Positions 46,321-58,900 of a stretch of 64,000 nucleotides of DNA are shown piece by piece; the stretch's first letter is position 1; each line of letters starts with the position of its first letter. The DNA is from Halichondria panicea. Lineage: Eukaryota; Porifera; Demospongiae; Suberitida; Halichondriidae. Under the pieces are notes generated by a model. The model ran no database searches, was not told the origin of the DNA, and saw only the letters and a program-made list of their open reading frames with translations. The translations under genes and the position numbers were made by a program. The stretch is taken from assembly GCF_963675165.1 (NCBI RefSeq), contig NC_087391.1, positions 1,569,001-1,633,000 of the forward strand, read 5' to 3'.

Positions 46321-49300
46321 ATGTCAATGGCTTTATGCAGTCGTAAGAACTTCTACCCTTCTTTTTGTTGGTCGTGCAGGCAGCTATGGAGGAGTAAGGC
46401 TGGATTGAGGTTGCTAAGAAACATAGGAGGTGAATTATCTGACAACCCACTAGCTCATTTCGTTCGTTTTCTATCTCCGAACACAAGTACTCTACCAGTT
46501 CGATATGTCCACACCTCATCCCAGTCATGCAGGGACAGTTCTGTATCCACCGAAGTAGGAGGAAGGTGTGTACAGATACGAATAGAATTCACAAAATACT
46601 AGTGGTCGCTTACTAAATAGCCATTTCGTTATTTTTCTTTCAGCTCCATAAATTTCTCCACTGGGAAGTTTGCCAAACTGGCCTCAGGCTCTGCTCTAGT
46701 GGAGGTATGCATGAGCCTGTATTGTTTTTAGTGGTTATGTGCCTATAATTATGTGTTAGTGTAAGGTTGGAGTAATTCAATGAATGTGTCCTATTCTGTT
46801 CTGCTCAGAGTGGGTCCACCAGTGTCCTAGTAACGGCTGTCAGTGAGTACAAAGCAGATTCGTCAGCCAGTTGGCTACCATTGCAGGTAGTATTTGTTTT
46901 AATTCGTCATAGTCTATGAAATAATTGATTGGTTAAAGACTTAGTTCACACATCTTGATAGAATAACCATAATGGTGGAAAATTTCGTTATTTCGTATTG
47001 TAGAGCATCATACTAAAGTCATAACTACGAAATTATTCCGTTCAACATCACTATCCTGGTATTTAAAATACTAAATGGGTAGTTTATACTAAAATTTGAA
47101 CCAACGAAAATTACCCGCTATACAGTAGCTACATGCAATAATGACAGCATGTACATGTACATGTATGTGCATGATAGAAAGTACCATATATCTTCATTAT
47201 CCATGCTCCACTGACTGTTGCTAGGTTGACTATCGAGAGCGTGGTTCTGCTACTAACAAGATTCCTCAGACCTTCTTCAGACGAGAGCTGAGGCCCTCCA
47301 CTAAAGAATACCTCGCCTGTCGCTTCATTGGTCAGTTAAAAAAAGTATTAACACTTATATTTATTTGAGGTTTCTTTAGATCGCTCCATTCGACCATTAT
47401 TTCCGAATGGCTACTACTACAATACACAGGTTGGAATGCTCGTATCCATCCATACTGTGTAGTGTCAGCTGTACTGTGCTCCTAGATCATCTGTAATATG
47501 CTGGCAGTGGACGGTAACGAAGACCACGAGATCCTGGCTGTCAACGGAGCAGCTGCTGCTCTCATGCTTTCGGACATTCCCTGGAATGGGCCCATCGGTG
47601 AGTCAATAGCCAGCTGCTGTAGTCGTAGTCAGAGGGAGGGTTTGGTTGCTATAAGTGATGTCTTACTTAAGTGACATCTTTGCAAGGAGCGATGCACTAA
47701 CTGTTCTTTCACTTTTCAGGTGTGGTACGAGTTTGTTTAATGGATGGCAAGTTCTGCATTAACCCCTCAACTAGAAAAGTAAGGTTGTGATTCTACTTGA
47801 ACTACGTTGTACTGTTACATAGTGTGCTTGTCAACCTCTGTAGCAAAGCGCTTGCCAACTGAACTTGATTGTGGCCTGTACGAAAGACAGAATAGGTGAG
47901 TGGTGTTTGCACTGTTGTACCCATAGTAACTGATGTGGACTAAGAGCTTACATATGTATGTATTAAGCACCCGTACTTTGTACATGTATTGCTTACTTAC
48001 ACGGTCCCCCTCCCCTACTCAGTCATGGTGGAGGGCAGCGGAGAGGAGGTACCAGAGGACATGATCTGTGAGGCTGTTCACTTTGCACTCAGTGAGGTGA
48101 GAGCTTATAAACTACTGCAGACTACAGGACGCAGTTATGATTATTGTAGAGATGTCTATTTTGTAGTCAGAAAGTCACAGGAAACTTGTATGGTTCATAT
48201 ACATGTAATGATCGACTGCATTGACGTTCCAGGCCCAACCTCTGCTAGAGTCACTCTCTGAACTGGCCCAGCATCGTAGAGTACCAACCAGAGAGTCTCA
48301 TCTTTTCCTGCCCTCTCAGCATGTGCTTGATACCGTGAGAAGGTCAGAACTTATCCAATATCTGTTTTCATTGCAAGGGAGTGTATGTAGAGCTCTATGA
48401 AAAGTGTTGAGTACCAGATAGAGACCTGATATTGCCAGATAATGGTAATCACACTTTTGTCCATGCACCTTAAGCTTGTGCCGAGAGCAGCTAATGACCA
48501 TCCTGTGTACAACCACTCACTCTAAGATGAGCAGAGATGAGCAGCTGTTCTCGTTATTGGATGCCACCAAGAAAATGTTGGCAACAGATGAGTTGGTGGA
48601 TGTGAGCAGAGTGGGAGATGCGTTCTGGGGCAATGTACATCATTGTATGCAGGAGCTGGTTCTGGAGAGAGGGATAAGGTACAACATTGAGATAGAAGTA
48701 CCTGAGTGTATGCACTACTTACCCTCCTTATATCCCGTTGCTATGCTGTTGCTATGTGCAATATGCAGCATAATGCACTGTATCTCATATTCTGCACTGA
48801 CCGCAAAGCCTTGAGGGATTAAATGATCATGATATACATGGCAAGAGCCCATAAAGGAGAGAGAGTGTGTAACTTACGTGTCTGCTACAGTACGGGCAGA
48901 TTCTAAAACCGCTACTATAAATAGAACTGTGGTCACGTGCGATTACATTCCATACACATCACTGTCACATGCAGCAGTGAGCGATTTCAAGAATTGTACT
49001 ACTTATAGTAGCGGTTTTTGATTCTGCCCGGTCTGTAGTGGGCGGGAGTTACACGCTCTTGACATATATTTAAAATAAATGCTGCATAGCAAAGGCTTCC
49101 AGTATTGTCCAGTTCTTTACTGTCCGCTTCAGCTTAGGACACAGTCGTATTCGTACTCGTTGAAGGCATCGTCGGAGTTGGCCGTTAATTGGGGAGTGGC
49201 TGTTTTGCAGGGGAGGAACTGTTTGCAGGCTGCAGCAGAGTTTGGGGTGGGGCTGCTTGAGTTGCAACTTGCATTGCAGCTTTGGGGTGGGATGTTTTGC

Positions 49301-52300
49301 AGTGTTGAAGGTTTTGCAGGGGTGGGGCTGCTTTACTCTTGTCTAGCGAGGTCCGAGGAGCCCGACGTTTTGTGAGTCAAGCCATTCGTTGTGCCAATGA
49401 CAGCAATGTTGAATGGTCAGATACTGGTGTCTTTGAGCAGAGATGCAAGCAGCTGGAACTAGTCTCTTTCAGCTGGGGTGTATTTTGTGTTGCTAGGGGG
49501 ATATAAACTAGTTATGACACATGCACTCGGGATGCATGGTGTATATTGCACTCAGCCCTCGTGCTTTAGTGCAATATACACCATACAATCCCTTGTGCCC
49601 GTGTTATAACTATTACATACCCCACACCCCACACCCCATACCCTGTTCATACCCTGTCCACCCTCTACACCCCACCCACATATCAATCCCTCTACACCAC
49701 ACACATCCCATACCCTCTACACCCCACACCCCACACCCATACCCTCTACACCCCACACCCATACCCTCTACACCACACATCCCATACCCTCTACACCCCA
49801 CACCCCACACCCTTACTCTGTTCACCCTCCACACCCACCCTGTACTCTGTTCACCCTAAGGCCTCTACACCCCATAACCCTGTTCATCCTCTACACCCCA
49901 TAACCCTGTTCATCCTCTACACCCCATAACCCTGTTCATCCTCTACTCCCCACATCCAGTTCACCCGGCACCCTAAAACAATAATGCTACATAATTTGCT
50001 CCGATTATTCCTTTTATTGGCTTTTCAGATTAAACCTACAGTATGTCTATACTCTCCTTTCTTTCACACATCGCCTTTGTGTCCTCACACACAGATGTGA
50101 TGGTCGTGGGTTCAATGAGCTGAGGAACATAGAGTGTGAGGTGGACACATTCAAGCCGCTTCACGGGACAGCTGTGTTTCGTAGGGGGGAGACCCAGGTC
50201 CTCTGCACTGTCACCTTTGACTCTCCAGGCTCAGCTGTCAAGGCAGACATACTGCAAACATTACTAGGGTGAGAAGTTCTTTATTTGTAGTTTCAGAAGA
50301 TTATAAGTTATGGCCACTCAACAGAGGAGGTCCGACATGCGTGTACGTATTTGGCCTGTACACTATCACGTGACCACAATGACACTAATGCACTGAACTT
50401 GTAGTGATTTGTGCACGCATGTCGGACCTCCTCTGTCCACTCAAAGATCATCACATGTACACGTAGCATAATATTATGTGATTATATGCCGCCAAATACG
50501 CTACTAACACTTTCTCTGCAGTGCTCAGAAGACCAGCAGCTTCATGGTACATTATGAGGTAAAAAGACCCATTCAAAGTGCTATAGCCACAATACTGTGA
50601 CATACTTTTCCTTCAGTTCCCGCCATTTGCGACAAACTCTATTGGAAACTTCATGAATCACAACAGGAGAGAAGCTGGACACGGTTAGAAACTAGAAGAG
50701 ATCGAGTTGTCTTTTGTTACACATACAATACTTTTGTACTTCAGAGTGTTAATTAAGTGAAGGTCACCTAAATATGTTTCTTTGTTGCTGGACAGGTGCC
50801 CTTGCCGAGAAGGCTCTTACTCCACTCCTTCCCAAGAACTTTCCTTTTACAATCAGACTCAACTCTCAAGTGCTCGACTCGAATGGTGAGCCTGTCGACA
50901 ATCTAAAGTGTCCCTTTCTCAATAATTTTATGTTTTTACACGCAGGCTCTAGTTCCATGGCTACCATATGTGGAGGCAGTCTTGCCTTGTTCGATGCAGG
51001 TGAATAGTATGTATACATGTACCTTCTGTGTAATGTTGCTGGCATCTTAATGTGCTTTGCGATTTAATTGACTCCCCCCTAACTTGGTTCAGGTGTTCCG
51101 ATGCCCCGCCCAGTAGCAGGTGTGGCTTGTGGTCTAGTGAGCAGGACACACCCCGAGACTAGGGAGATTGACCAGTACCAGATCATCACTGACCTACTGG
51201 TGTGTACTGTATGTCATAATCAATACCCAATCTTCTGTGTTAATTTAGTTAGTATATGTATACGGTCGCTGAACTTAAATTGATCGTGGAAGTGTTGTTC
51301 ATGGCGTAGATAAAAGTTTTGTCTTTTTTTCCAACCACACTGCAAGATGCAACCTTCAATGCAGGGTATAGAGGATGCCAATGGAAACATGGACTTCAAA
51401 GTTGGGGGCACGAGAGAAGGTGTCACTTCAATACAGGTCAGATGACAGTAGTCACGTGACAACCGTTTCACGTAGCAAATTATTCGGATATAGATGGATG
51501 TTAAGAACGTTCTTGGAATTCCTTTTCATATTTTCGAGGAAGCCCTAATAAAGTCAAAAGGTTAGCAGTCTGTTAGCCCCCTACTGAGACACTCACCTAC
51601 ACACCCTCACACGTATGCCCACCCACACACACCCCTCACATGTACGCCTACACCCCATTGCAGCTGCTCGTTTCCAGGTGCTGGACATTATGGACGAGTG
51701 TCTGTCAGCTCCACGAGAAGAACTAAAGAAGAACAGACCAGCACAGAGTAAGCTAAGATTATGGCAGTTGTACACATCAGCTACTGTATAGCCTGTAGGT
51801 GGAGCCTGGTCTAAAAATTGTGAATTTTGTGGATCAAATTACAGAGGCAGCCGTACTTTTATTATAATTATTGTACACCCACAAATTTTGCAATTGAATA
51901 GGTATATTTTGAGGGTGTAAATATCCGCGATTTTTGCTGATTAAGTATGTACTGCGAATATTTACATGTAAAACTGCGAAATCCTTTCTAATGGTCTCTC
52001 CGCAAAAGTTTATACCCTCGAAATAATAATACATACTTGTTAAAAATGCTAAATCCCTGCTGTGGTATGCAGATACCTCTTCTCATCACTACACACATAC
52101 ATGTACTCACATGCACACACACACACACACGCATGCAGCCGTGATGGAGGTTGCTCCGGACAAGCTGGGTCGTCTACTAGGGGTGGGCGGTCATCGTATG
52201 AAAGGCGTGGCAGAGGACACTGGTACCACGTTCCAGGTTTTGGGGGAGGGTCAGGTCTCCGTGTTTGGCCCCTCCCAGGAGGCTGTCGATGAGTTTATAG

Positions 52301-55300
52301 AGAAAGCAGACAGTTTCCTCAAGGAAGACGTGAGTGGTAGAAAAATTTATACGATCTTTTTGTAGTAGCTACGTGCACTAACGTTAGTCTAGTGCCATGG
52401 CTAGAAATCGTTCTTGGTTTGGGCCTAAATTTCAAAAAATGTTAACCATTAATCTGAATTTTTATTTTTATTTTATTTGCTCCAGCTTCTAACTAACTGT
52501 TGGTTGGTCATCCTCAATCATTTCATTTTCCATTTCTCGCTCAACCCAGGAACAAATTTTTGAGATTGGCTCTGTGATTAAGGCGAAAGTACTGGAGGTA
52601 CGAGAGATAGGACTAATGGTGGAGCTGTCCCCTCGCGTCTACACTCTGCTGCACATCTCCAGAATCAGTCACGACTTTGTGAGTGGAAGCGTTTGAGTCA
52701 CCATAATTATAGTGTAGCTGATCAAAGTATATGTACTTGTACGTTTGTTGGCAGTTAGTAATAGATACATGTAGGTGCAACCACTACTGACAATAGAGAC
52801 AATTAAGTTGAATATAACGTGAATGTGGTGAAGAGCTACTAGCATGTATTCTGTCTATATGTATGAAAGTCGTCAGCTGTGAGTAAAATTCGTACGAACA
52901 CATAATTTATTCAGATTACATCGTCATGTATGGGTATGTGTTCTGTAGATCATGTGACAGGACAGCTTTGTTCTACGTAATGTCAGTACCTCACACTCCC
53001 TCCTTATTCTTGCAGATAACGCATCCCTCTCAGATCGGTGTGGTAGTGGGAGACACAGTGAACGTCAAATACTTGGGCAAAGATTTCCTGGGAAAACACC
53101 TCGTCTCAAGAAAAGCACTCACGGAGCCACCCCCCAAGCCAGATGTTGTGCGTACCATGCTAGTAACTAAGTTACAGTGTACTTAACAACTTCTAGGTCT
53201 TGTATATTTGCAAGTATTGAACGTAGGTAAATGTATGTAGGTACAATCAGGAGCCCTATTTATGGGCTCCTGGTACAATGTAGATGTATCACATTCATTG
53301 TTATCCTAAAGTAAATAGAATATTGTTAGTTCTGTGTACTGCATGTACACAAGTATGTAGTAGACAACAGTATGCGATGCTTGTACCATGTCTTAGTAGT
53401 AGCCCATTCTAACATTGCTCTCTTGTACACTGTCTCTTTGCAGGCCCAGTCGAGCATGTTCAGCGTTGGTCAGGTGATCCAGGCCACTGTCAAGGAGCTG
53501 GTGAGCTTTGGCATCGTCATGGAGCTGGCCCCTGACGTCTCCGGGCTACTACACATCAGGAACCTAGACCACGCCTATGTGAGTTAATTAAGTAAAGTGC
53601 AAAATTACATCGACCACCATCAGGGTTTCATACAGGATCTTTAGCAGGGAGGGGGTTCTGGGGTCCTTCCCCGAAACATTTTTTGATGGTTATTCGAGGT
53701 GCAATGTGTTTCAAACCATAAATTTTCTCTATTAATGTATCATATTTCTAGGGGGGGGATTTTGGCTGGGGGTAGGAAATCCCAGGGCACCCTCTCTCTG
53801 TATTAAATCCTGACAATGCATTTTTGGCAGATAAGTTTGAGGGCTGATAAATGTCTAGTAACCTTTTACAGGTCAGCCGCACACAATCTGGAACCTGGAA
53901 CAGTTCCATCACTTTAGTTTGCATCACTTTAGTTTGCATCTGAGCCCAACCCACCAAATTAGCTTGATGTTATCGCCGCCCCCAATGAAGTGGCTATGGC
54001 TTGTAGAGATGGGCGTGGGTCAATGGCTGTGCACAAACTAATCATCGATTTTATGCCTTGCTGCTGCCTCGATGGAAGTATGTGTGGCCTCTAAAAGCTG
54101 CACTCTGGTCAACTAAGCTGCTTTAGCAAGCATGTAGACTATTGTAGAGCTTGTGTCCACTTGTGAAGTGCCTGTGTAACACAAATGGCTTGCTGCTTCC
54201 TCTTCGAAAATATTCTATGGCTACCAAGATAGTCCAGAGGGTCTGCCAATAGATACTACTCAGTCCTACATGCTGTATAGCTTGTTTTAAACCTCTTTTT
54301 TTTAAGTGTCCTAATTGAACAGCTCAGCAGAACTTCAAAGGATAATCGGATTCATGATACTATCCAATCTGCCACACAATCCAATACCATGCAACATTCA
54401 CAAGTTGATAACACGCTCCCTCCCAGATTGTTGTTGTAAAATTTACAACAATTTGACCGGCAAAGGGGTAAAGGGGTTATTCAATTACCGTATAGCGAGT
54501 TTACTTTTAATACTGGAAATAAAATAATCCCAAATTTTCGAGGTACAAAGTCAAATCCGCAAAAACTTCAAAAATGCGTGCTTCGAAAAAAACCAGCTAT
54601 ACGGTACATCCTTTAACTTTGTTGTTGTCATGAATTCATTATTATTCTGTAGATTCGTCAGACCTCTGATCTTGGGTTTAAGCCTGGTGACATAATCCCG
54701 GTGCAGTACATGGGCATCGATAATGTGGGTAGACACGAGGTGTCTCGTAAAGCCCTCCTCTCCACACCTCCTCAGCAGAAGGTCAGTTATTACAATTTCT
54801 GCGTAAACAATTAAATTATCGTAAAGGTGTGCATGTGTAACAGTTGTGTACAAGGCTTTGTAACAAAGAGCTCTGTCCATGTAGCAAGGATGTTGTTGTT
54901 CAGTGTTTCATCCCCAGATGCGTTTTGAGCCGGGTCAGGTGATCCCAGCAACAGTCAAGGAGGTGAGAGACATTGGGGTGATGTTGGAGCTGGCTCCTGA
55001 CGTCAATGCTCTACTGCACATCAGGAACCTGCAGCATTCATTTGTGAGTGTACTTATTTCTTAATCATGACTTCTTAGAAGCCATGTGCAAAGTCGACAA
55101 ATTGGTCCTGTTATAATACGTGTTTAGAAATGTTGCTTCTATATCCTGGTTAAGACATTTTTTTTAGGAACCTATTAATTATATTGTATTGCCATGCAAT
55201 GTATTACGTTCTTAGAGTTTACTAGGAAAACATGTGTGCACTGTATTCATTTGCATCTATTCTTCCTTCCCTGTCCCTACAGGTCCGCCACCCCTCTCAG

Positions 55301-55474
55301 CTCGGTTTCAAGCCCGGTGACAAGCTATCTGTCAAGTACATGGGTAGTGACGAGAAGGGTCGTCACATGGTCTCTCGTAAAGCACTCTTACCTCCACCTG
55401 ATGTACCTGACGCCGCCGGCATGACCAACAGGACTGTGGTAGAGGAGGTCACCTCTACGGTAACAGAACAATAG
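46321..55474 (+). CDS. PNPT1: Mitochondrial polyribonucleotide nucleotidyltransferase (PNPase) with three S1 domains
   Basis: 27 exons close in phase to 978 residues (human about 783). The Arg-rich, acid-poor N-terminus fits a mitochondrial presequence. First RNase PH domain: [13 protein letters not shown] and [10 protein letters not shown] (46644-48096). Helical linker 48233-48678. Second RNase PH domain 50095-51560 with [22 protein letters not shown]-type phosphate site and [13 protein letters not shown] containing the catalytic Asp. KH domain 52139-52329 ([13 protein letters not shown]). S1 domain 1: 52550-52678 plus 53016-53147. S1 domain 2: 53444-53578 plus 54653-54781. S1 domain 3: 54918-55043 plus 55283-55474. 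Each S1 is one exon pair cut at the same place (after LLHI...F/Y). PNPase degrades RNA 3'-5' with phosphate. Exon coordinates: 46321-46565, 46644-46704, 46809-46886, 47225-47330, 47380-47429, 47486-47597, 47720-47778, 47844-47895, 48023-48096, 48233-48342, 48475-48678, 50095-50268, 50522-50558, 50617-50683, 50796-50885, 50946-50999, 51093-51199, 51365-51436, 51494-51560, 51664-51747, 52139-52329, then the S1 exons. Confidence 0.93.
46965..47128. mobile_element. Degenerate ACCGTATA-type MITE (PNPT1 intron 3)
   Basis: Ends in attacccgctatacagta. The 5' end is diverged (ataatggtggaaaatttcg). Related remnants in PNPT1 introns: 51880-52036 (ggtatattttgagggtgtaaa...ataccctcgaaat) and 54486-54606 (taccgtatagcgag...agctatacggta). 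Confidence 0.6.
48842..49061. mobile_element. MITE with about 65-bp inverted ends (PNPT1 intron 11)
   Basis: caagag...gtgtaactt...acgggcagattctaaaaccgctactata is matched inverted by tatagtagcggtttttgattctgcccg...gagttacacgctcttg. 220 bp. Confidence 0.75.
49613..49955 (+). repeat. C-rich minisatellite (PNPT1 intron 11)
   Basis: Irregular repeats of ctctacaccccacacccatac and, at the 3' end, clean copies of taaccctgttcatcctctacacccca. The ORFs on both strands are artefacts of composition. Confidence 0.85.
50322..50435. mobile_element. Small hAT-like MITE with 7-8-bp target duplication
   Basis: Ends cagaggaggtccgacatgcgtg and its perfect inverse, flanked by ccactcaa (50314-50321 and 50437-50444). 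114 bp, in PNPT1 intron 12. Confidence 0.85.
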
Positions 55475-55971
55475 TTATAGAGGAGGAGTAATAATTTATT
55501 AATTTATTGTTTGTATACTATCAGCTATTAAATCACACCACCTCTTCAGAGGGCTTTGCAACAATTTTGTAATGCTGTTAAACTTAAACTTGAACTTGAC
55601 ATACCGTAATATTATTTATTATTAGAGCATGATGTACGAGCACTTTTAAAATGAATGGTACATCACACAAAACGTTGCTAATACCATTGGTACTGCCTAG
55701 TAATAAAAATTATATTAATAGTGTACCAATGGCAGATTATTTTCAGGCAGCTATAGATATATCTATATATAGCTTTTTGGCAATCTGAATTAAGGGGGTT
55801 TCCCAGGGAAATACCTGGCCATAAAAAAGCAAAGGCAAGTATTGAGCAGCTGTAGATCTATATTAAGTTGGCCTGATAATTGTGTACTCTTGATCGATCC
55901 TCAACCTCAGCGCAGCCAAGACTTAAGACATCAGATTCAAGACCAGCTGCCATACTGCACGCAATTAAAGG
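55475..55971. other. Spacer between PNPT1 and the RNF213-like gene
   Basis: AT-rich. An inverted pair gtaccattg...caatgg near 55690-55735. It must hold the PNPT1 polyadenylation signal and the next promoter, but nothing decisive is seen. Confidence 0.4.
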
Positions 55972-58900
55972 ATGTCGCAAACATCTGGTGGAGACAAGTG
56001 GTGGCGTTGCACCAATCCTGTGTGTAGTCATCCTCCTACCATTCCACTATCGGTTGGAATTGCCTTTAAAGTATGTCCCTTCTGTACAACAGCTCAGCCA
56101 AGCCAAGAAGCCACGTCCCAGAGAAGCAAGCTCAGACAAGAAGTCGCTGAGTCTCTGCAAAGACCCCCCCTCCATCTTGAGGCTGACCTGGTAGAACGAG
56201 CATCAAACCTTGAACTTTCCACTCCTAATATCTCTGAAATCCAAACCCAGGGATCACTGGAGAACGCTAGTCAAACCTCGTCCACATCTCGTAACGTACC
56301 GCAAGTACAGTTTTCCCCCGAAGGAAATGTAACTAATGCTAAGACGACGGTTGAATCTCACAGTTCTCAACAAAAACCCTCCAATGACCCACCAAGTGCT
56401 CCTGGAGAAAAACCCACACCAGGCAACAATGGCCCACCTGGAGAAACCCCCAAACCAGACAGCGGCTCACCTGGAGAAAACCCCATACCAGGCCCTCCAG
56501 AAGAAAACCCCACACCAGGCCCTCCAGAAGAAAACCCCACACCAGGCCCTCCAGAAGAAAACCCCACACCAGGCTCTCCAAAAGAAAACCCCACACCAGG
56601 CTCTCCAAAAGAAAACCCCACACCAGGCCCCCCAAGAGAAAACCCCACACCAGGCCCCCCAAGAGAAAACCCCACACCAAGCCCTCCAGGAGAAACCCCT
56701 AAACAAGAGAATACACCAGACAACAATGATACATCTGGTACTCCTGGAAAAGACTACATCCCAGGAACCACTGATAACCCAGCACCTCAATCAAACCATG
56801 AGGCCTCAGGAGCAGAAAACAAGGATAGCCACCCAACTGGAAACCCAAAGGTGAGTTGTTTTTATGTGGTATTTTGCTCTGTGTAAGTTTGACTCCTGTG
56901 GTTTTCAAAGTAAGTGATAACCCAGAAACTTGGTTCTTGGTAATCCATAATGACTTTTACTATACAATGTAGCCTTTCAAGAGCTTTGTCTTAGTTCTAG
57001 GAAAATAGAATGTCATATGGAAGCAATGATTATGGCTTTCACAAGAACTATAAATATAGCTATATGAACTTGTGCATGCATGGGAATGATGATACATGTG
57101 ATTGGACGGATACCTATACATATGTACATGGTGTGGCTTACATGGCACTTAATACAGTTGACTGCCCAGTGCCCCACCCCACTGACACCACCCCACTTAT
57201 TATCACAACTTATTATCATACGCTGAGTACGTGTATAGGATATACCACACCTAAGAGAAGGATATATGGGGTGCATATTCTCCGAGTAGGTGTGGCATAT
57301 CTGACTTATACTATGTGACCGCAGCACTATAAAAGGACCTCCACCTAGCAACAATTTAATTCACGATGCAGACTGCAAAAAGAACAAAACTATGCCCGAT
57401 TTTGCAGCTGTCAACGAGCTAGTTGAGCAATGCTTCGACTCCTACAGATGCTAAGAGCTTCCTTAGTCCAAGCGTTGACCATTCGACGTCCCTTACTGAA
57501 GTTGCAAGCTCTTCTTGGATAAAATGCATTTAAACCACGCCCATGGACCCATGGAAGCTTATAGCTATCTTGTTAGAGAGCAGCTGCCATGTTTCTGCAT
57601 TCGCTTTGAGTCTTAGTACCGTCAAGCATGGCTTATAAAAAAACTATAAAACAACTTGAAAAACTGTGCATGCCTGGGGCTGTATGCTACAGCTGTTGGC
57701 CAATGAGATCAATTAGTGGTAACGGAAGTGTGGTATAAGGACGTATAATTATGCATGCTTTTGCTACTGATTCACATGCAGGGTTTACAAGATGACCTCT
57801 CAGAGTCACAAAGTCCTCTGCATGTACAACGTGAACACTCCACTCCGGATAGTAATACGAGGGGTCCTGTTTGCCTTTATTGCGAAAAGCACCTACTTAC
57901 ACCTACGGCTACGACGTGTGCAGGCTGTGGACACTTGCACAGAGCCAGTATTAAACTTACACCAAAAGAAAGTATTACTGCCAGTGAGCATAATGTTCAA
58001 GAAACTAACCATCCAAGCAGTGGAATAGATACTCAAGACAAGCAGAGCAAATACCCTACTGTTTTTGGAGCTTATTCATCTGCTCAGGTACTCTCTTTGC
58101 CTGCTGGAACCCAATGTTCAAGTAGAAATCAAGAAGCCTCCTCCGAAACAAGTGATGATATACTGAAACGAAAGCGTAATTCTTCTTCAGATGGGACCAA
58201 CGAACAGTTAATAAAGCATATCAGGACAGATGATATGTCCGATCCAGGGGCTGCTGTTTCTGATGGAAAGAATGAAAGTAGCAAATCACCTGAAACAAAA
58301 GCTCTCAACCCTTCGCAAGATTCTGATGTAGGTTGTATTGTGTATATGCATGGTTGTAGCCGCAACATAATTTCTTTTATTATAGGCTAAAATGCAAACT
58401 TACAAAAAAGATGATTCTCCTGGAAATCTAGTTTACCCCAAAAAAGGTAAAAAGTCTAAAAAGAAAAAGAAAGGTAAGGATAAGCATCCTGGAACTATGT
58501 CTGAAGAACAGTCTGCTACACCTGACGTGGGGTATGTCAAAGTTTTTATGTTTAGTTAATCCTGCAATACGTATGTGTTTAGAATCGTGTCAAGGAATCC
58601 AGAAGTCACTGTCAACCTAATTTTCCACGTGATCATCCCAAAACAGTTCTGGGAATGGGATGATCAATCGTTTGTGTCTCTACGCTTTGGAAACGATGAG
58701 TTGGGGTCTTGGGAGAAAAATTGTGGTGATTTTCACATATCGTAAGTCAACTAGTATAAATTATTTTTCTCACATTCATTTTCAAATTTGGCAGACATGT
58801 CACTGAGAGCTTCCTTGAAGTGACTGGTCAATTGGAACTTAGTGTTCAGCTGTTAGAAATTAAAATTCCATACAAGTATGTTGTGTTCACCGATAAGTCT

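Noticed and set aside
45896-46528. Minus ORF extending upstream of 46225
   Set aside because: Its first 100 codons are antisense to PNPT1 exon 1; the plus-strand presequence joins exon 2 in phase, so the minus gene more likely starts at 46225.
49521-49859. ORFs rich in His/Pro/Thr or Gly/Val on the two strands
   Set aside because: Products of a C-rich minisatellite inside a PNPT1 intron.
56336-56854. Second long plus frame (KKTPHQALQ repeats) and three minus frames over the same DNA
   Set aside because: These are shadow frames of the 27-bp repeat in RNF213-like exon 1; the chosen frame starts with a zinc ribbon and joins later exons in phase.
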